Below are positions 1 through 12,018 of a stretch of DNA of 64,000 bases, piece by piece (position 1 is the stretch's first letter; every line of letters begins with the position of its first letter). Below the pieces are notes generated by a model, which had not been told where the DNA came from, made no database searches, and saw only the letters and a program-made list of their open reading frames with translations. This stretch comes from Lachnospiraceae bacterium AC2012 (lineage in GTDB: Bacteria > Bacillota > Clostridia > Lachnospirales > Lachnospiraceae): the NCBI GenBank assembly GCA_000702525.1, contig JNIN01000001.1:1116001-1180000 (forward strand), written 5' to 3'. A program made the position numbers and the translations under genes.

Positions 1-811
1 GGTTTGGATCATCATCCGGATAATAATTCTTCGGAATCTCCGGATTTAATCCACGCTTCACATCTCTTCGATATTCTGCATCCAATTCCATTCGATCATA
101 TTCCGTATGACCTGTCACAAAAATCTGACGCGAGCTATAGGCAAGCAAGACGCAACTTCCCGTCTCCTCTTCCTCTGCTACGACATAGAGTTCCGGATTC
201 TTTGAAACCGCATCTTCATCAATCTTTGTATATCTGGACTGTGGGCACCAGAAATAATCATCCATGCCACGCATCAACATCTTGCTGTGATGAATCACTT
301 TTTCCCGGTAAACACCACTGAATTTCTTGTCCATGAGAATCTTCTGAATCCCATGATGGAAGTAAAGTCCCGCCTGCGCTCCCCAACATACATGAAACGT
401 TGAGAAGACATTGGTCTTGGACCATGCCATAATCTGAGACAATTCCTCCCAGTATTCCACTTCTTCAAAATCCATCTGCTCCACTGGAGCTCCGGTAATC
501 AAGAGTCCGTCAAACCTCTGGTCCTTAATCTCAGAAAACGTCGTATAAAACTTATTCAAGTGAGATGCCTTGGTATGCGTCGACACATGCGACTCCACCA
601 TCATAAACGTAATCTGCACCTGAATTGGGAAATTCGAAAGCACTCTCAGAATATCAAGCTCTGTCGCTTCTTTCAGAGGCATCAGATTCAAAATACAAAT
701 CTGAAGCGGCCGGATATTCTGCATGGAAGCACGCCTTTCATCCATTACGAAGATATTTTCACTTTCTAATATCTGCTTTGCCGGCAAATCATTCTGCACT
801 AAGATTGGCAT
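1..811 (-). CDS. metAA: Homoserine O-acetyltransferase (MetA family), 3' end cut by window edge
   Basis: Transfers an acyl group to homoserine, the first committed step of methionine synthesis. About 270 residues are visible; the family is about 305 long, so roughly 35 C-terminal residues lie outside the window. It begins MPILVQNDLPAK after a good AGGAGG site. Visible family motifs are HVCWGAQAGLY, with the nucleophile at Cys142, then SRYT and GHTEYD. Residue 111 is Glu (GAPVEQMDF). In characterised MetA proteins Glu111 goes with acetyl-CoA and Gly111 with succinyl-CoA, so acetyl transfer is inferred. It lies 19 bp downstream of the aspartate kinase gene and is probably co-transcribed with it. 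Confidence 0.93.
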   Translation of the reverse strand, partial: MPILVQNDLPAKQILESENIFVMDERRASMQNIRPLQICILNLMPLKEATELDILRVLSNFPIQVQITFMMVESHVSTHTKASHLNKFYTTFSEIKDQRFDGLLITGAPVEQMDFEEVEYWEELSQIMAWSKTNVFSTFHVCWGAQAGLYFHHGIQKILMDKKFSGVYREKVIHHSKMLMRGMDDYFWCPQSRYTKIDEDAVSKNPELYVVAEEEETGSCVLLAYSSRQIFVTGHTEYDRMELDAEYRRDVKRGLNPEIPKNYYPDDDPN

Positions 812-830
812 GCGTACTCCTCCTATCTAT

Positions 831-2150
831 TTAAAACTGTGTCTCTACAAAGATGTCATAAATGGCTTTCACGGCAACATCAAAGTCATCATTTTCAACA
901 CCGATAATAATATTCAACTCGGATGAACCCTGGTCAATCATACGCACATTCACTCTCGCGTGAGAAAGTGCGGAGAAGATTCGTCCCGCTGTACCACGTG
1001 TGCATCTCATGCCACGACCAACGACTGCGATTAAAGCCAAATCCGACTCGATATCCACAGCATCCGGTTTTGCAAGTCTGTGAATCGTGGAAACGATACT
1101 CTGCTCCTTCTGAAGGAACTCATCCTGATTCACAACCACAGTCATCGTATCGATACCTGATGGCATATGTTCAAAATTAATTCCGTTCTCTTCAAACGCC
1201 TGCAGAACCTTACGTCCAAAACCAATTTCCGAATTCATCAGAGACTTTGTCACATCGACTGCACAGAATCCCTTCTTACCAGCGATTCCCGTAATGGTAA
1301 ATTCCGGTCTCTGTCCTGTGCTCTCAACAATCCATGTACCCTCATCTTCCGGTGCATTCGTATTCTTGATATTAATCGGAATACCTGCAGAACGTACCGG
1401 GAAAATCGCATCTTCATGAAGTACAGATGCACCCATGTAACTAAGCTCTCGCAGTTCTCTATATGTCAGTGTCTTGATTCCTGCCGGATTATCAATAATT
1501 CTAGGATCTGCAACTAAGAAGCCGGATACATCTGTCCAGTTCTCATAGACATCCGCATTGCTTGCACCAGCAACAATCGAACCCGTAATATCGGATCCAC
1601 CTCTGGAGAATGTCTTCACATGTCCCTCTGCATCACAACCGTAGAATCCCGGGATAACCGCGCGATCCAGTTCATCCAGTCTTGCCTTTAATACTTTATT
1701 TGTCTTATGGCTGTCTAAATTGCCATCTTCATCAAAGAAGATGACTTCCTTGGCATCGATAAAGGAATATCCAAGGTATTTTGCCATCACCTTACCATTT
1801 AAAAATTCTCCTCGGCTGGCTGCAAAATCCTGATTTGGATTCTTCTTTAATTCTTCTTCGATTTCCACAAAATCCTGATCCAGCGAAAAATCTAACCCTA
1901 ATCCGGTAATAATCTCATCATATCTTGCCTTGATATCCATAAGATCCTTATGAATATCCTCTCCCTTTGCAGCATGCTCATATGTCATCAGGAGCATATC
2001 TGTAACTTTTGTATCTGCGCTAAAACGCTTTCCTGGTGCAGATGGCACGACATATTGACGTGTTTCGTCTGCATGAATAATATCTGCAACCTTCTTGAAT
2101 TGCTTTGCATCTGCTAGTGAACTACCACCGAATTTAACAACTTTCTTCAT
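831..2150 (-). CDS. lysC: Aspartate kinase
   Basis: Phosphorylates aspartate, entering the lysine, threonine and methionine pathway. 439 residues. It opens with the kinase motif KFGGSSLADAKQF, and the FSRGGSDITGSIVA stretch near residue 215 belongs to the active site. Two ACT-type regulatory domains occupy roughly residues 290-439. A longer reading frame reaches back to 2309, but it would begin inside the upstream terminator. The ATG at 2150 has an AAAGGAAG site and fits family length, so it is preferred. First gene of a lysC-metA unit. No lysine riboswitch is visible in the 180 bp upstream, so control is probably by feedback through the ACT domains. Confidence 0.95.
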   Translation of the reverse strand: MKKVVKFGGSSLADAKQFKKVADIIHADETRQYVVPSAPGKRFSADTKVTDMLLMTYEHAAKGEDIHKDLMDIKARYDEIITGLGLDFSLDQDFVEIEEELKKNPNQDFAASRGEFLNGKVMAKYLGYSFIDAKEVIFFDEDGNLDSHKTNKVLKARLDELDRAVIPGFYGCDAEGHVKTFSRGGSDITGSIVAGASNADVYENWTDVSGFLVADPRIIDNPAGIKTLTYRELRELSYMGASVLHEDAIFPVRSAGIPINIKNTNAPEDEGTWIVESTGQRPEFTITGIAGKKGFCAVDVTKSLMNSEIGFGRKVLQAFEENGINFEHMPSGIDTMTVVVNQDEFLQKEQSIVSTIHRLAKPDAVDIESDLALIAVVGRGMRCTRGTAGRIFSALSHARVNVRMIDQGSSELNIIIGVENDDFDVAVKAIYDIFVETQF

Positions 2151-2263
2151 CTTTCCATCTTCCTTTGTCTTTGTCTTTTTTCTCTTTTCTTTTTTCCTCT
2201 TCACATCGTATTTGACATGAAAACAATTAAACATATAGTAGCATAAAATCTCATTTAATAATA

Positions 2264-2303
2264 GCAAAAAAATCCCCTCATAAGAAGACCTTACAAGGGG
2301 ATT
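2264..2303 (-). terminator. Terminator after bglA
   Basis: On the minus strand AATCCCCT pairs with AGGGGATT across an 17-nt loop, followed by TTTTTTTG. It closes the licT-bgl operon ahead of lysC. Confidence 0.8.
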
Positions 2304-2333
2304 ACTCACATTTTTTGTATGTTTATTCAGATA

Positions 2334-3812
<1,479 letters not shown>

Positions 3813-3846
3813 CTAAGTTGAGCCGCCCGAAACGTTACCCCTTAGA

Positions 3847-3879
3847 GAAAGAAAAGAGAGGTTTTTCGACCCCTCTCTT
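3847..3879 (-). terminator. Intercistronic terminator between PTS gene and bglA
   Basis: Minus-strand stem AAGAGAGG/CCTCTCTT, 10-nt loop, followed by TTCTTTCT. The U-tract is impure, so it may only reduce transcription into bglA. Confidence 0.65.
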
Positions 3880-3896
3880 CTGTTTTTCATTTTCTA

Positions 3897-5855
<1,959 letters not shown>

Positions 5856-5917
5856 TTAATTATTCCCCAACAACTAAGAAATGGTTTTACCAGCCTTCCC
5901 TTTATTTTGGCTTCGTA

Positions 5918-6760
5918 CTAGACTCTTTTGGCTGTCTGCATCAGTCTGTGGATATGAAGTGTTAAATAGAAGAGTTCCTCTTCTGAGACTTCGTATTCGA
6001 CCTGAGACTCCATGTAAGTCTTTATTTTAAGAGCACATGCGTATTCTTCCGGACAATCCTTAATGAAATTTCTGAAAATCTGTGCCTCATCACCGTCATC
6101 ATAATACTGATTGGCAACCGCTCTCTGGATAAAGAATTTCAGATGTGTGACGAATCTCTCATAGCTAAGAGAATCTTCATCATACTCAATCATTAAGGTA
6201 TACTTAACAACATTTAAGATATCCTTAATCATCTCCGGCATATTCATCGTATCCTTCAGATTACTGTCCATCTCTGCATTCAAGAAATGAAGGGCGATGA
6301 AACCAGCTTCATCATCTGATAATTCAATTCCCGTTTTCTCTTTCACATAATGAATTGCCTGCTGTCCGCATGCATACTCTTGTGGGTAATACTTTCTTAT
6401 TTCCCAAAGCAGTGCATTCTGGAATACCTGCCCCTTCTTCGCTCTTTCGATCGCATAATTCAAGTGATCGGTAAGCGTTACATAGATGTTTTTGTTCAGG
6501 TCTTTATTCAGTGCTTTCTTACCTTGGTGGATAATGCGATTTGCCATATGCACGTGTTCATATGGTATTTCGCGAAGCACCTGTTCCAATGGGCCTTTGA
6601 CTTCATCTGTCAGTGCGAAGACCTTCTCGATCTTCTCCTGATCCAATGCATCTCCAACCTTCTTTTGGAACCCCAGTCCCTTTCCCATAATCAGGACTTC
6701 GTTACCATTTTCATCTTTTGAACTTACGACGTTATTGTTAATGACTTTTGTAATGTTCAT
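5918..6760 (-). CDS. licT: Transcriptional antiterminator of the BglG/LicT family
   Basis: RNA-binding regulator that stabilises a RAT hairpin and prevents early termination when the beta-glucoside PTS is active. 280 residues: CAT RNA-binding domain (about 1-55, MNITKVINNNVVSSKDENG), PRD1 (about 65-165, with HVHMANRIIH) and PRD2 (about 170-280, with ALHFLNAE and TLHIHRLM), whose histidines are phosphorylated in the family. ATG 6760 has a GAGGAG site; an upstream in-frame extension is ignored because it overlaps the leader terminator. Its own leader carries the RAT, so it probably controls itself and the whole operon. Confidence 0.95.
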   Translation of the reverse strand: MNITKVINNNVVSSKDENGNEVLIMGKGLGFQKKVGDALDQEKIEKVFALTDEVKGPLEQVLREIPYEHVHMANRIIHQGKKALNKDLNKNIYVTLTDHLNYAIERAKKGQVFQNALLWEIRKYYPQEYACGQQAIHYVKEKTGIELSDDEAGFIALHFLNAEMDSNLKDTMNMPEMIKDILNVVKYTLMIEYDEDSLSYERFVTHLKFFIQRAVANQYYDDGDEAQIFRNFIKDCPEEYACALKIKTYMESQVEYEVSEEELFYLTLHIHRLMQTAKRV

Positions 6761-6825
6761 CTCTATGCTCCTCAGTCCTATCATTTCCTCTATGTACTGG
6801 AAATAAGTCAGGAAATGTAAGCAGC

Positions 6826-6892
6826 AAAAAAGACCATATTGCGCCACAAAATAAGCTGCTCATCGCAGTTATCTCTTACACAATACAGTCTT
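6826..6892 (-). terminator. Conditional leader terminator of the licT operon
   Basis: On the minus strand AAGACTGTATTG (top 6881-6892) pairs over 12 bp, with two central G-U wobbles, to CAATATGGTCTT (top 6830-6841), followed by TTTTTT. The 5' arm overlaps the 3' end of the RAT hairpin, so the two structures exclude each other. Confidence 0.85.
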
Positions 6893-6915
6893 GCCTACTT
6901 AAAGTCACAATCTGT
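6885..6915 (-). promoter_or_regulatory. RAT antiterminator site for LicT
   Basis: The minus strand reads AGATTGTGACTT then AAGTAGGCAAGACT, close to the family RAT pattern GGATTGTTACTG..CAGGCAAAACC. The outer GG/CC pair is replaced by the compensating pair AG/CT. It lies in the licT leader about 125 bp upstream of the start codon. Confidence 0.85.
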
Positions 6916-6954
6916 TAATATCTGTAAACTTTTTATTAACTTCCTGATAGGACT

Positions 6955-6983
6955 ATATTATCTTTCTACTAATACTGTGTCAA
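6955..6983 (-). promoter_or_regulatory. Promoter of the licT-bglP-bglA operon
   Basis: Minus strand TTGACA, 17-bp spacer, TAATAT. The transcript would start near 6948, giving a leader of about 188 nt that holds the RAT and terminator. The rest of the gap up to 7059 shows nothing else clear. Confidence 0.85.
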
Positions 6984-7059
6984 TTGTTTTTATAAACCTT
7001 GTATAAACTAGCATAAATCACATGTCTAGAATTGTGCAGATTGCACATGAATTTCCGCA

Positions 7060-8979
7060 TCACCTTGCTGATTTACCCATACTCTCCATACGTTCGTCTA
7101 TAATCTGAACCATCAAATCTGCATAATACGGATCAAATTGCGAACCTCTACAACGAAGAAATTCCTGTCGAACTTCCTCTAATGGACGAATGGAGGAATA
7201 GGTTCTGGCGGTTGTCATCGCATCATAGGTATCTGCGACTGCAAGAATACGCGCCTCCTCCGGAATACTATCCTGATAAAGTCCATCCGGATAGCCCGTG
7301 CCGTCGTATCTCTCATGATGCCATCTCGCACCACGAGCCAGCCCCGGCATCGTAGAGATAATCTTTAAAATCTCATATCCAATGACGGTATGACGCTGCA
7401 TCTCCCGATATTCCTCTTCCGAGAGTTTTCCATCTTTATTGATAATATCCTCGGAAATGCCCACCTTGCCGATGTCATGTAACAGTCCAATGGCAAAGAT
7501 ATCACGAAGTTCCGTATCTGTCTTTCCCGCTCTACGCGCAAGTTCTGCTGCAAGCTCTGCAACACGTCTACTATGTCCACTGGTATACAGATCCTTCGCT
7601 TCTACCGTATTCGAAAGTGCCTCCATAATCTCACGGGACAGTCTACCCGTACGCTTCGTCTGGCGCAGTACTTCTTCCTGCAGACTCTTCTCTAATCGAT
7701 GGAAATTTACAATACGACGAATACGATGTAATAATACCGCAGGCGCAAATGGCTTACAAATATAATCCTCTGCCCCCTGCTTAAAGACATTCAACTCGAT
7801 CGTCGGATCACTCTCATTATCCAGCATAACCACAGGAACATCGTGAAGATGCTTGGATTTCTTCATTCTTCGAAGTACTTCTTCTCCATCCATGCCTGGC
7901 ATAAAAGTATCTAATAATACCAATTCCGGGCGATAAGAATGCAATTGATCCAAAGCCTCTTCGCCTGAACCAATGCCAATCACTTCGAAATATCCGCGCA
8001 GTGCACGACGCGCCTGGTCAATCACAGCCTCGTTATCATCGACCACCATGATGACACCCTCGCCTTTTGTTACTTTCAGTTTTCGCTCTTTCGCGCTGCT
8101 TGTCTCAAGCTGAACAGAATCATTTCCTGCGCCATCTAATTGCTCGCGCCACTCACCATTTCTAATATCAATGGTCATCTCCTGCACGAGTTTCCGCTGT
8201 TCATTTCGACGCTTTGTCGACTCATCTTCCAGATTTGCTGTTTGCATCACTTCCAATCTACGTTTCGTTTCAACAAGTCGTGCATAATCCGGCGACTCTA
8301 ACGCGAGGAACATAATGATTTCCCCAATGGTTACTGCAAAATAGGAAATGAGCACTTTCGGCATAAAGAGCATCTGAAATGCCATAATCAAAAATACCGA
8401 AATCAGCGCCCCGAAAAGCGCATTAATCTGCATTAATCGGAAAGAATTTCTATGGAGAACCAGAATCACTGCGCCTAACATCATGGAAAACATCGGGAAG
8501 CCGAAAGCCATCAAATCAAACAATGGTCCATGTACCACAGCCCCATTTTCCGCATAATACACTACGACATTGGTACCCAAATTAAGGAGAAGTATTCCTA
8601 CATAAATGACCAATTCCGCAATCAAGATACGATAGATTAGGATACGGCTCTTAAGGCTCTTGATATAAGTTGCAATATAATAGACGAATCCCATGGCACA
8701 TAAGCAGCTCATGAATCCGTCAAAATCGTTCATAAGAAGACGAAACCAGCTTGGCGCCTCTTCGTGCATGGATGTCGTAAAGGCGGTAACGACATTCAAA
8801 ATCGTCGCCAAAAAAATGCCTATACATAGAATCGTAAAGGCTTTGTTCGTGTTCGTTCTTCTATTCCTGTAGGCAATCAACAAATAGCCCAACATGATCA
8901 TGTTGAGCGGAATTGCCGCCATCTCAAAATAGACGTTGTACTCTAAGCTGACGCCAGATAAAATATCCATATTTTCCAT
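7060..8979 (-). CDS. Membrane-bound response-regulator/HD-GYP protein, probable c-di-GMP phosphodiesterase
   Basis: 639 residues. The first ~235 residues hold about seven hydrophobic segments. A receiver domain follows (about 305-425) with acidic pocket VVDDNE, phospho-acceptor Asp in LLDTFMPGMDG and Lys in KPFAP. The C-terminal HD-GYP domain (about 440-625) has LLHDIGKVGI and HHERYDGTGYP, the metal and catalytic motifs of active members. The usual Thr/Ser of the receiver switch is absent (VVMLDNESD), so phospho-signalling may be unusual. Monocistronic; no partner kinase is adjacent. The domain order suggests control of c-di-GMP breakdown at the membrane. Confidence 0.88.
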   Translation of the reverse strand: MENMDILSGVSLEYNVYFEMAAIPLNMIMLGYLLIAYRNRRTNTNKAFTILCIGIFLATILNVVTAFTTSMHEEAPSWFRLLMNDFDGFMSCLCAMGFVYYIATYIKSLKSRILIYRILIAELVIYVGILLLNLGTNVVVYYAENGAVVHGPLFDLMAFGFPMFSMMLGAVILVLHRNSFRLMQINALFGALISVFLIMAFQMLFMPKVLISYFAVTIGEIIMFLALESPDYARLVETKRRLEVMQTANLEDESTKRRNEQRKLVQEMTIDIRNGEWREQLDGAGNDSVQLETSSAKERKLKVTKGEGVIMVVDDNEAVIDQARRALRGYFEVIGIGSGEEALDQLHSYRPELVLLDTFMPGMDGEEVLRRMKKSKHLHDVPVVMLDNESDPTIELNVFKQGAEDYICKPFAPAVLLHRIRRIVNFHRLEKSLQEEVLRQTKRTGRLSREIMEALSNTVEAKDLYTSGHSRRVAELAAELARRAGKTDTELRDIFAIGLLHDIGKVGISEDIINKDGKLSEEEYREMQRHTVIGYEILKIISTMPGLARGARWHHERYDGTGYPDGLYQDSIPEEARILAVADTYDAMTTARTYSSIRPLEEVRQEFLRCRGSQFDPYYADLMVQIIDERMESMGKSAR

Positions 8980-9020
8980 AACTTTTCTCCCAATCTGATG
9001 TCTTAACTATAACATAAATC

Positions 9021-9055
9021 AAAAAAAGAGACAGTACCCATAAGGATACTGTCCC
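9021..9055 (-). terminator. Terminator after thrS
   Basis: Minus strand GGGACAGTA pairs with TACTGTCTC, then TTTTTTT. Confidence 0.9.
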
Positions 9056-9086
9056 GTAATTTTTTCTTAAATTTATCTAAAGAATC

Positions 9087-10856
9087 CTATGCTTCTGTAA
9101 TCAGTTCCTTTGAGTGTTCTCTGTTCATTGTCTTACACATCTCAACGAACTTCTGAAGAGGAACATCATGAAGCTGCTGCTTCTGACCACGGATTGTAAG
9201 AGAAAGTGTCTCTGTCTCTGCTTCCTTATCACCAACAACAACTGTGTAAGGGTTCTTGAAGCTTCTGAATGTCTTAATCTTACCATTCATATTCTTTTCG
9301 CTGTAATCAACTTCTACACGTACGCCTGCTTCCTTCAGTGCAGAAACAACCTTCTTTGCGTATTCATTGTGTTCTGGCTTAATTGGAACAACACCTACCT
9401 GGTATGGGCTTAACCAGAATGGGAATGCGCCCTTGTAGTTTTCAATTAAGATACCAATGTAACGCTCCAGTGAACCAAAGATTGCTCTATGAATCATAAC
9501 TGGCTGCTTTACAGAACCATCCTGTGCAGCATACTTCATGTCGAAGTTTAATGGTAACTGGAAGTCAAGCTGGATGGTACCCATCTGCCATTCTCTTCCA
9601 AGGGCGTCACGCATCTTAAGATCGATCTTAGGACCGTAGAATGCACCATCGCCTTCGTTGATTTCGTAGTTCCCTTCCCCGTACTGGTTATCAAGGATTT
9701 CCTTAAGTTCTGCTTCTGCCTTATTCCATACTTCGATATCACCCATGAAATCGTCTGGTCTTGTAGAAAGCTCTGCTACATAAGTAAGTCCAAATGTACC
9801 ATAGATTTCGCCAGCGATAGACATGATATCAGCGATTTCAGATGCAATCTGATCTTCTGTAACAAGGATATGTGCATCATCCTGATGGAATTCCTGTACA
9901 CGGAAAAGACCGTTTAACTCACCAGACTTTTCTTTTCTATGAATTACATCCACCTGAGAAATACGGAATGGGAGATCTCTATAAGAACGAAGCTCGTTCT
10001 TGTAAACCATGATTGCGTTAGGGCAGTTCATTGGCTTAGCTGCATAGTAATCGCTCTCATCTTCCTTTTCACCAGGAATGATAAACATGTTTTCCTTATA
10101 ATGTCCCCAGTGACCAGATGTAGCCCAGATCTTCTGGTTGTTGATAACTGGAGCTGAGATTTCCATGTAACCATGTTCTTCATGAATTCCTCTCCAGAAA
10201 TCAAGAAGTGCATTGAATGTCTTCCATCCTCTTGGTAACCAGTATGGCATACCAGGTGCTGTTTCATGGAACATAAATAAACCGAGCTGTGGTCCCAGTT
10301 TCTTATGATCTCTCTCCATAGCTTCCTTTACAAGTGCAAGGTGATCCTTTAACTGCTGCTTGTCTGGGAACGCATATACATAAACTCTCTGAAGCTGATC
10401 GTTCTTCTCATCACCTCTCCAGTATGAGCCTGATGTAGACTTAATCTGGAATGCAGTGTTTAATAAGTCCTGTGAATTCTCCACATGAGGGCCTGTACAT
10501 AAGTCGATAAAGTCATCACCTGTGTTATAGGTTGTGATTAACTCTCCTTCTGGTAAATCCTGGATTAATTCCAGCTTGTACTTCTGGTCCTTGAAAATCT
10601 CAAGCGCCTCTTCTCTTGTAACTTCTTTTCTTGTCCAGTCTTCCTTACGCTTTAAGATTTCACGCATCTTGTTTTCGATGGACTTGAAATCTTCGTTTGT
10701 GATTGTTCTAGGAAGCTTGAAATCGTAATAGAAACCATCATCAATCTGTGGTCCAATTGCGTACTGTACTTCCTCACCGAACAGTTCTCTCATTGCCTTA
10801 CAAAGAATGTGAGACAGAGAGTGACGATACACCTTCAAAAATTCTTCTCTTTCCAT
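9087..10856 (-). CDS. thrS: Threonyl-tRNA synthetase lacking the N-terminal TGS domain
   Basis: Charges tRNA-Thr. 589 residues, about 50 shorter than the usual ~640. The protein begins at the editing domain (HSLSHILCKAMRELFG, then DLCTGPHV, giving the His, His, Cys, His editing site). The class II core contains the zinc ligands in MNCPNAI, FHQDDAH and IHRAIFG, and a C-terminal anticodon-binding domain is present. The ATG at 10856 follows AAAGGAG directly after the T-box terminator, leaving no room for a TGS domain. Expression is controlled by the T-box leader immediately upstream. Confidence 0.96.
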   Translation of the reverse strand: MEREEFLKVYRHSLSHILCKAMRELFGEEVQYAIGPQIDDGFYYDFKLPRTITNEDFKSIENKMREILKRKEDWTRKEVTREEALEIFKDQKYKLELIQDLPEGELITTYNTGDDFIDLCTGPHVENSQDLLNTAFQIKSTSGSYWRGDEKNDQLQRVYVYAFPDKQQLKDHLALVKEAMERDHKKLGPQLGLFMFHETAPGMPYWLPRGWKTFNALLDFWRGIHEEHGYMEISAPVINNQKIWATSGHWGHYKENMFIIPGEKEDESDYYAAKPMNCPNAIMVYKNELRSYRDLPFRISQVDVIHRKEKSGELNGLFRVQEFHQDDAHILVTEDQIASEIADIMSIAGEIYGTFGLTYVAELSTRPDDFMGDIEVWNKAEAELKEILDNQYGEGNYEINEGDGAFYGPKIDLKMRDALGREWQMGTIQLDFQLPLNFDMKYAAQDGSVKQPVMIHRAIFGSLERYIGILIENYKGAFPFWLSPYQVGVVPIKPEHNEYAKKVVSALKEAGVRVEVDYSEKNMNGKIKTFRSFKNPYTVVVGDKEAETETLSLTIRGQKQQLHDVPLQKFVEMCKTMNREHSKELITEA

Positions 10857-10897
10857 TTTGAACTCCTTTCAGATTTAAAAAAACTGTAACTCAGGGG

Positions 10898-11145
10898 CGA
10901 TAAAAACAAAAAAGCCCCTTGCACCAAATCTCATCTGGTACAAGGGACGAATATTCATCGCGGTTCCACCCTGTTTGTAATCTGGTCTCTACCAAACTAC
11001 CTCTCATTAGGATCGTAACGTGATCTGACGTGCCGGATTGGGGCCTCTCAGAGATGGTCTTCAAATAAACTCCAGCCGAAACGATCTCACCACCCGTTTC
11101 TCTCTCATGACCTTCTGTCTATCCTACTCTTCTCGTCATCGATTT
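10898..11145 (-). promoter_or_regulatory. T-box riboswitch, threonine-specific, of thrS
   Basis: The conserved T-box AGGGTGGAACCGCG lies at 10959-10972 (minus). A terminator follows (CCCTTGTACCAG...TTTGGTGCAAGGGG, then CTTTTTT). Upstream is a stem I with the AGAGAG and GGTGGTGA type elements. The candidate specifier in GAAGACCATC is ACC (11056-11058), a threonine codon, which fits the gene. Uncharged tRNA-Thr would favour the antiterminator. Confidence 0.93.
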
Positions 11146-11169
11146 ATCTTTCTATAATTTTATAGAAAA

Positions 11170-11249
11170 TGCGGGCAACAGGACTTGAACCTGCACGGTC
11201 TCCCACTAGAACCTAAATCTAGCGCGTCTGCCAATTCCGCCATGCCCGC
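11170..11249 (-). tRNA. tRNA-Leu (UAG anticodon)
   Basis: Acceptor stem GCGGGCA/TGCCCGC, anticodon stem CTAGA/TCTAG with loop TTTAGGT (anticodon UAG), a long variable arm (TGGGAGACCG) typical of class II tRNAs, and T arm GGTTCAAGTCC. The discriminator base is A and CCA is not encoded. It lies directly upstream of the thrS leader on the same strand, so the thrS promoter must sit within or just after it. Confidence 0.97.
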
Positions 11250-11459
11250 AGCTATTTCATACAGCCATTAAAATCTATCACATTTCCTGCCCCGTTTCAA
11301 GCCCCTTCCCCAAATTTCTCCCCCAATTCCCGTCTCCTCTACCGTTCCTTCCATCCTGGCCCTCCGCTCCCTGCCTTCTATCCCTCGGCCCAATGTCATT
11401 TAGATAAGCCGTCACCAAAAGACCATATTATGTCAACCAATCAGAGCCACTCTGGCTAT
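11250..11459. other. Gene-free stretch upstream of tRNA-Leu
   Basis: Pyrimidine-rich on the plus strand with no credible gene. Near 11406-11432 the minus strand has ATGGTCTTTTGGTGACGG, a degenerate match to the 40-bp tandem units at 25.84-25.93 kb. The tRNA-Leu promoter should be here, but I cannot place it with confidence. Confidence 0.5.
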
Positions 11460-12018
11460 ATTTATTCATTTCGGCTTGATTACAGAAGCAATCATGGGCG
11501 AACACAGCTGTCAAGGGTGCAAAGCACCGCAAGCGGCTCGCCCTTGACAGCTGCGTTCGCTCCATGATTAAAAGTAGCCAAGCCGAAATAAATAAGTATA
11601 CTTACGTCTTGTCTTCATATTGCTATTCCGATGCTTGGCGGGGTATTACAGAATACATACTTGTTTTCAAATCCTGTTCCGTAAATACATGGTTAAATTT
11701 TTTTAACAACAAGCTGTTTTACGGAACAATTTGCTCGTTACTCAGTTTTTACCGTAGTAAAAATCCTGAATTTTTCTGGGTTACAGAATATCAAGTTGAA
11801 AAGGTAAGTTTTCTGTAATCAATTTTCTTAACTGTTTATTAAATTACAGAAAAAGAAGATATAAAGTAGCGATCTTCTGTAAAGGACAACATAACTTGTT
11901 TTCAATAATAAGAGCATTACGGTATATGGCAACTGAATCAAGATTTCTACCGTAATTTGACGAAAATTACAAAATCGTCTTACGGAAGAAATTCAAAAAC
12001 AAGGATATATTCTGTAAA
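11460..12018 (-). repeat. Repeat family 1, copy A: hairpin plus array of alternating 8-bp sites
   Basis: Non-coding. 11460-11596 is a long imperfect hairpin: TTTCGGCTTG/CAAGCCGAAA, ATCATGG/CCATGAT, then GCGAAC and CAGCTGTCAAGGG/CCCTTGACAGCTG. 11646-12017 holds 12 sites of TTACAGAA, TTACGGAA or TTACGGTA type in strictly alternating orientation. Site starts are 11646, 11677, 11719, 11750, 11781, 11811, 11844, 11875, 11917, 11948, 11980 and 12010, giving steps of 30-33 bp with two of 42. The reverse complement matches 25.99-26.61 kb closely by eye. No transposase is nearby. Confidence 0.9.

Noticed and set aside
2151-2309. N-terminal extension of aspartate kinase by 53 codons
   Set aside because: Lys/Arg-rich, overlaps the bglA terminator, and a proper start with ribosome-binding site exists at 2150.
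11564-11818. Open frame of 84 codons inside repeat family 1
   Set aside because: It crosses several inverted sites, is not preserved in copy B, and has no ribosome-binding site.
11460-12018. Insertion sequence
   Set aside because: No transposase frame or clear target-site duplication in either copy; a non-autonomous mobile element remains possible but unproven.
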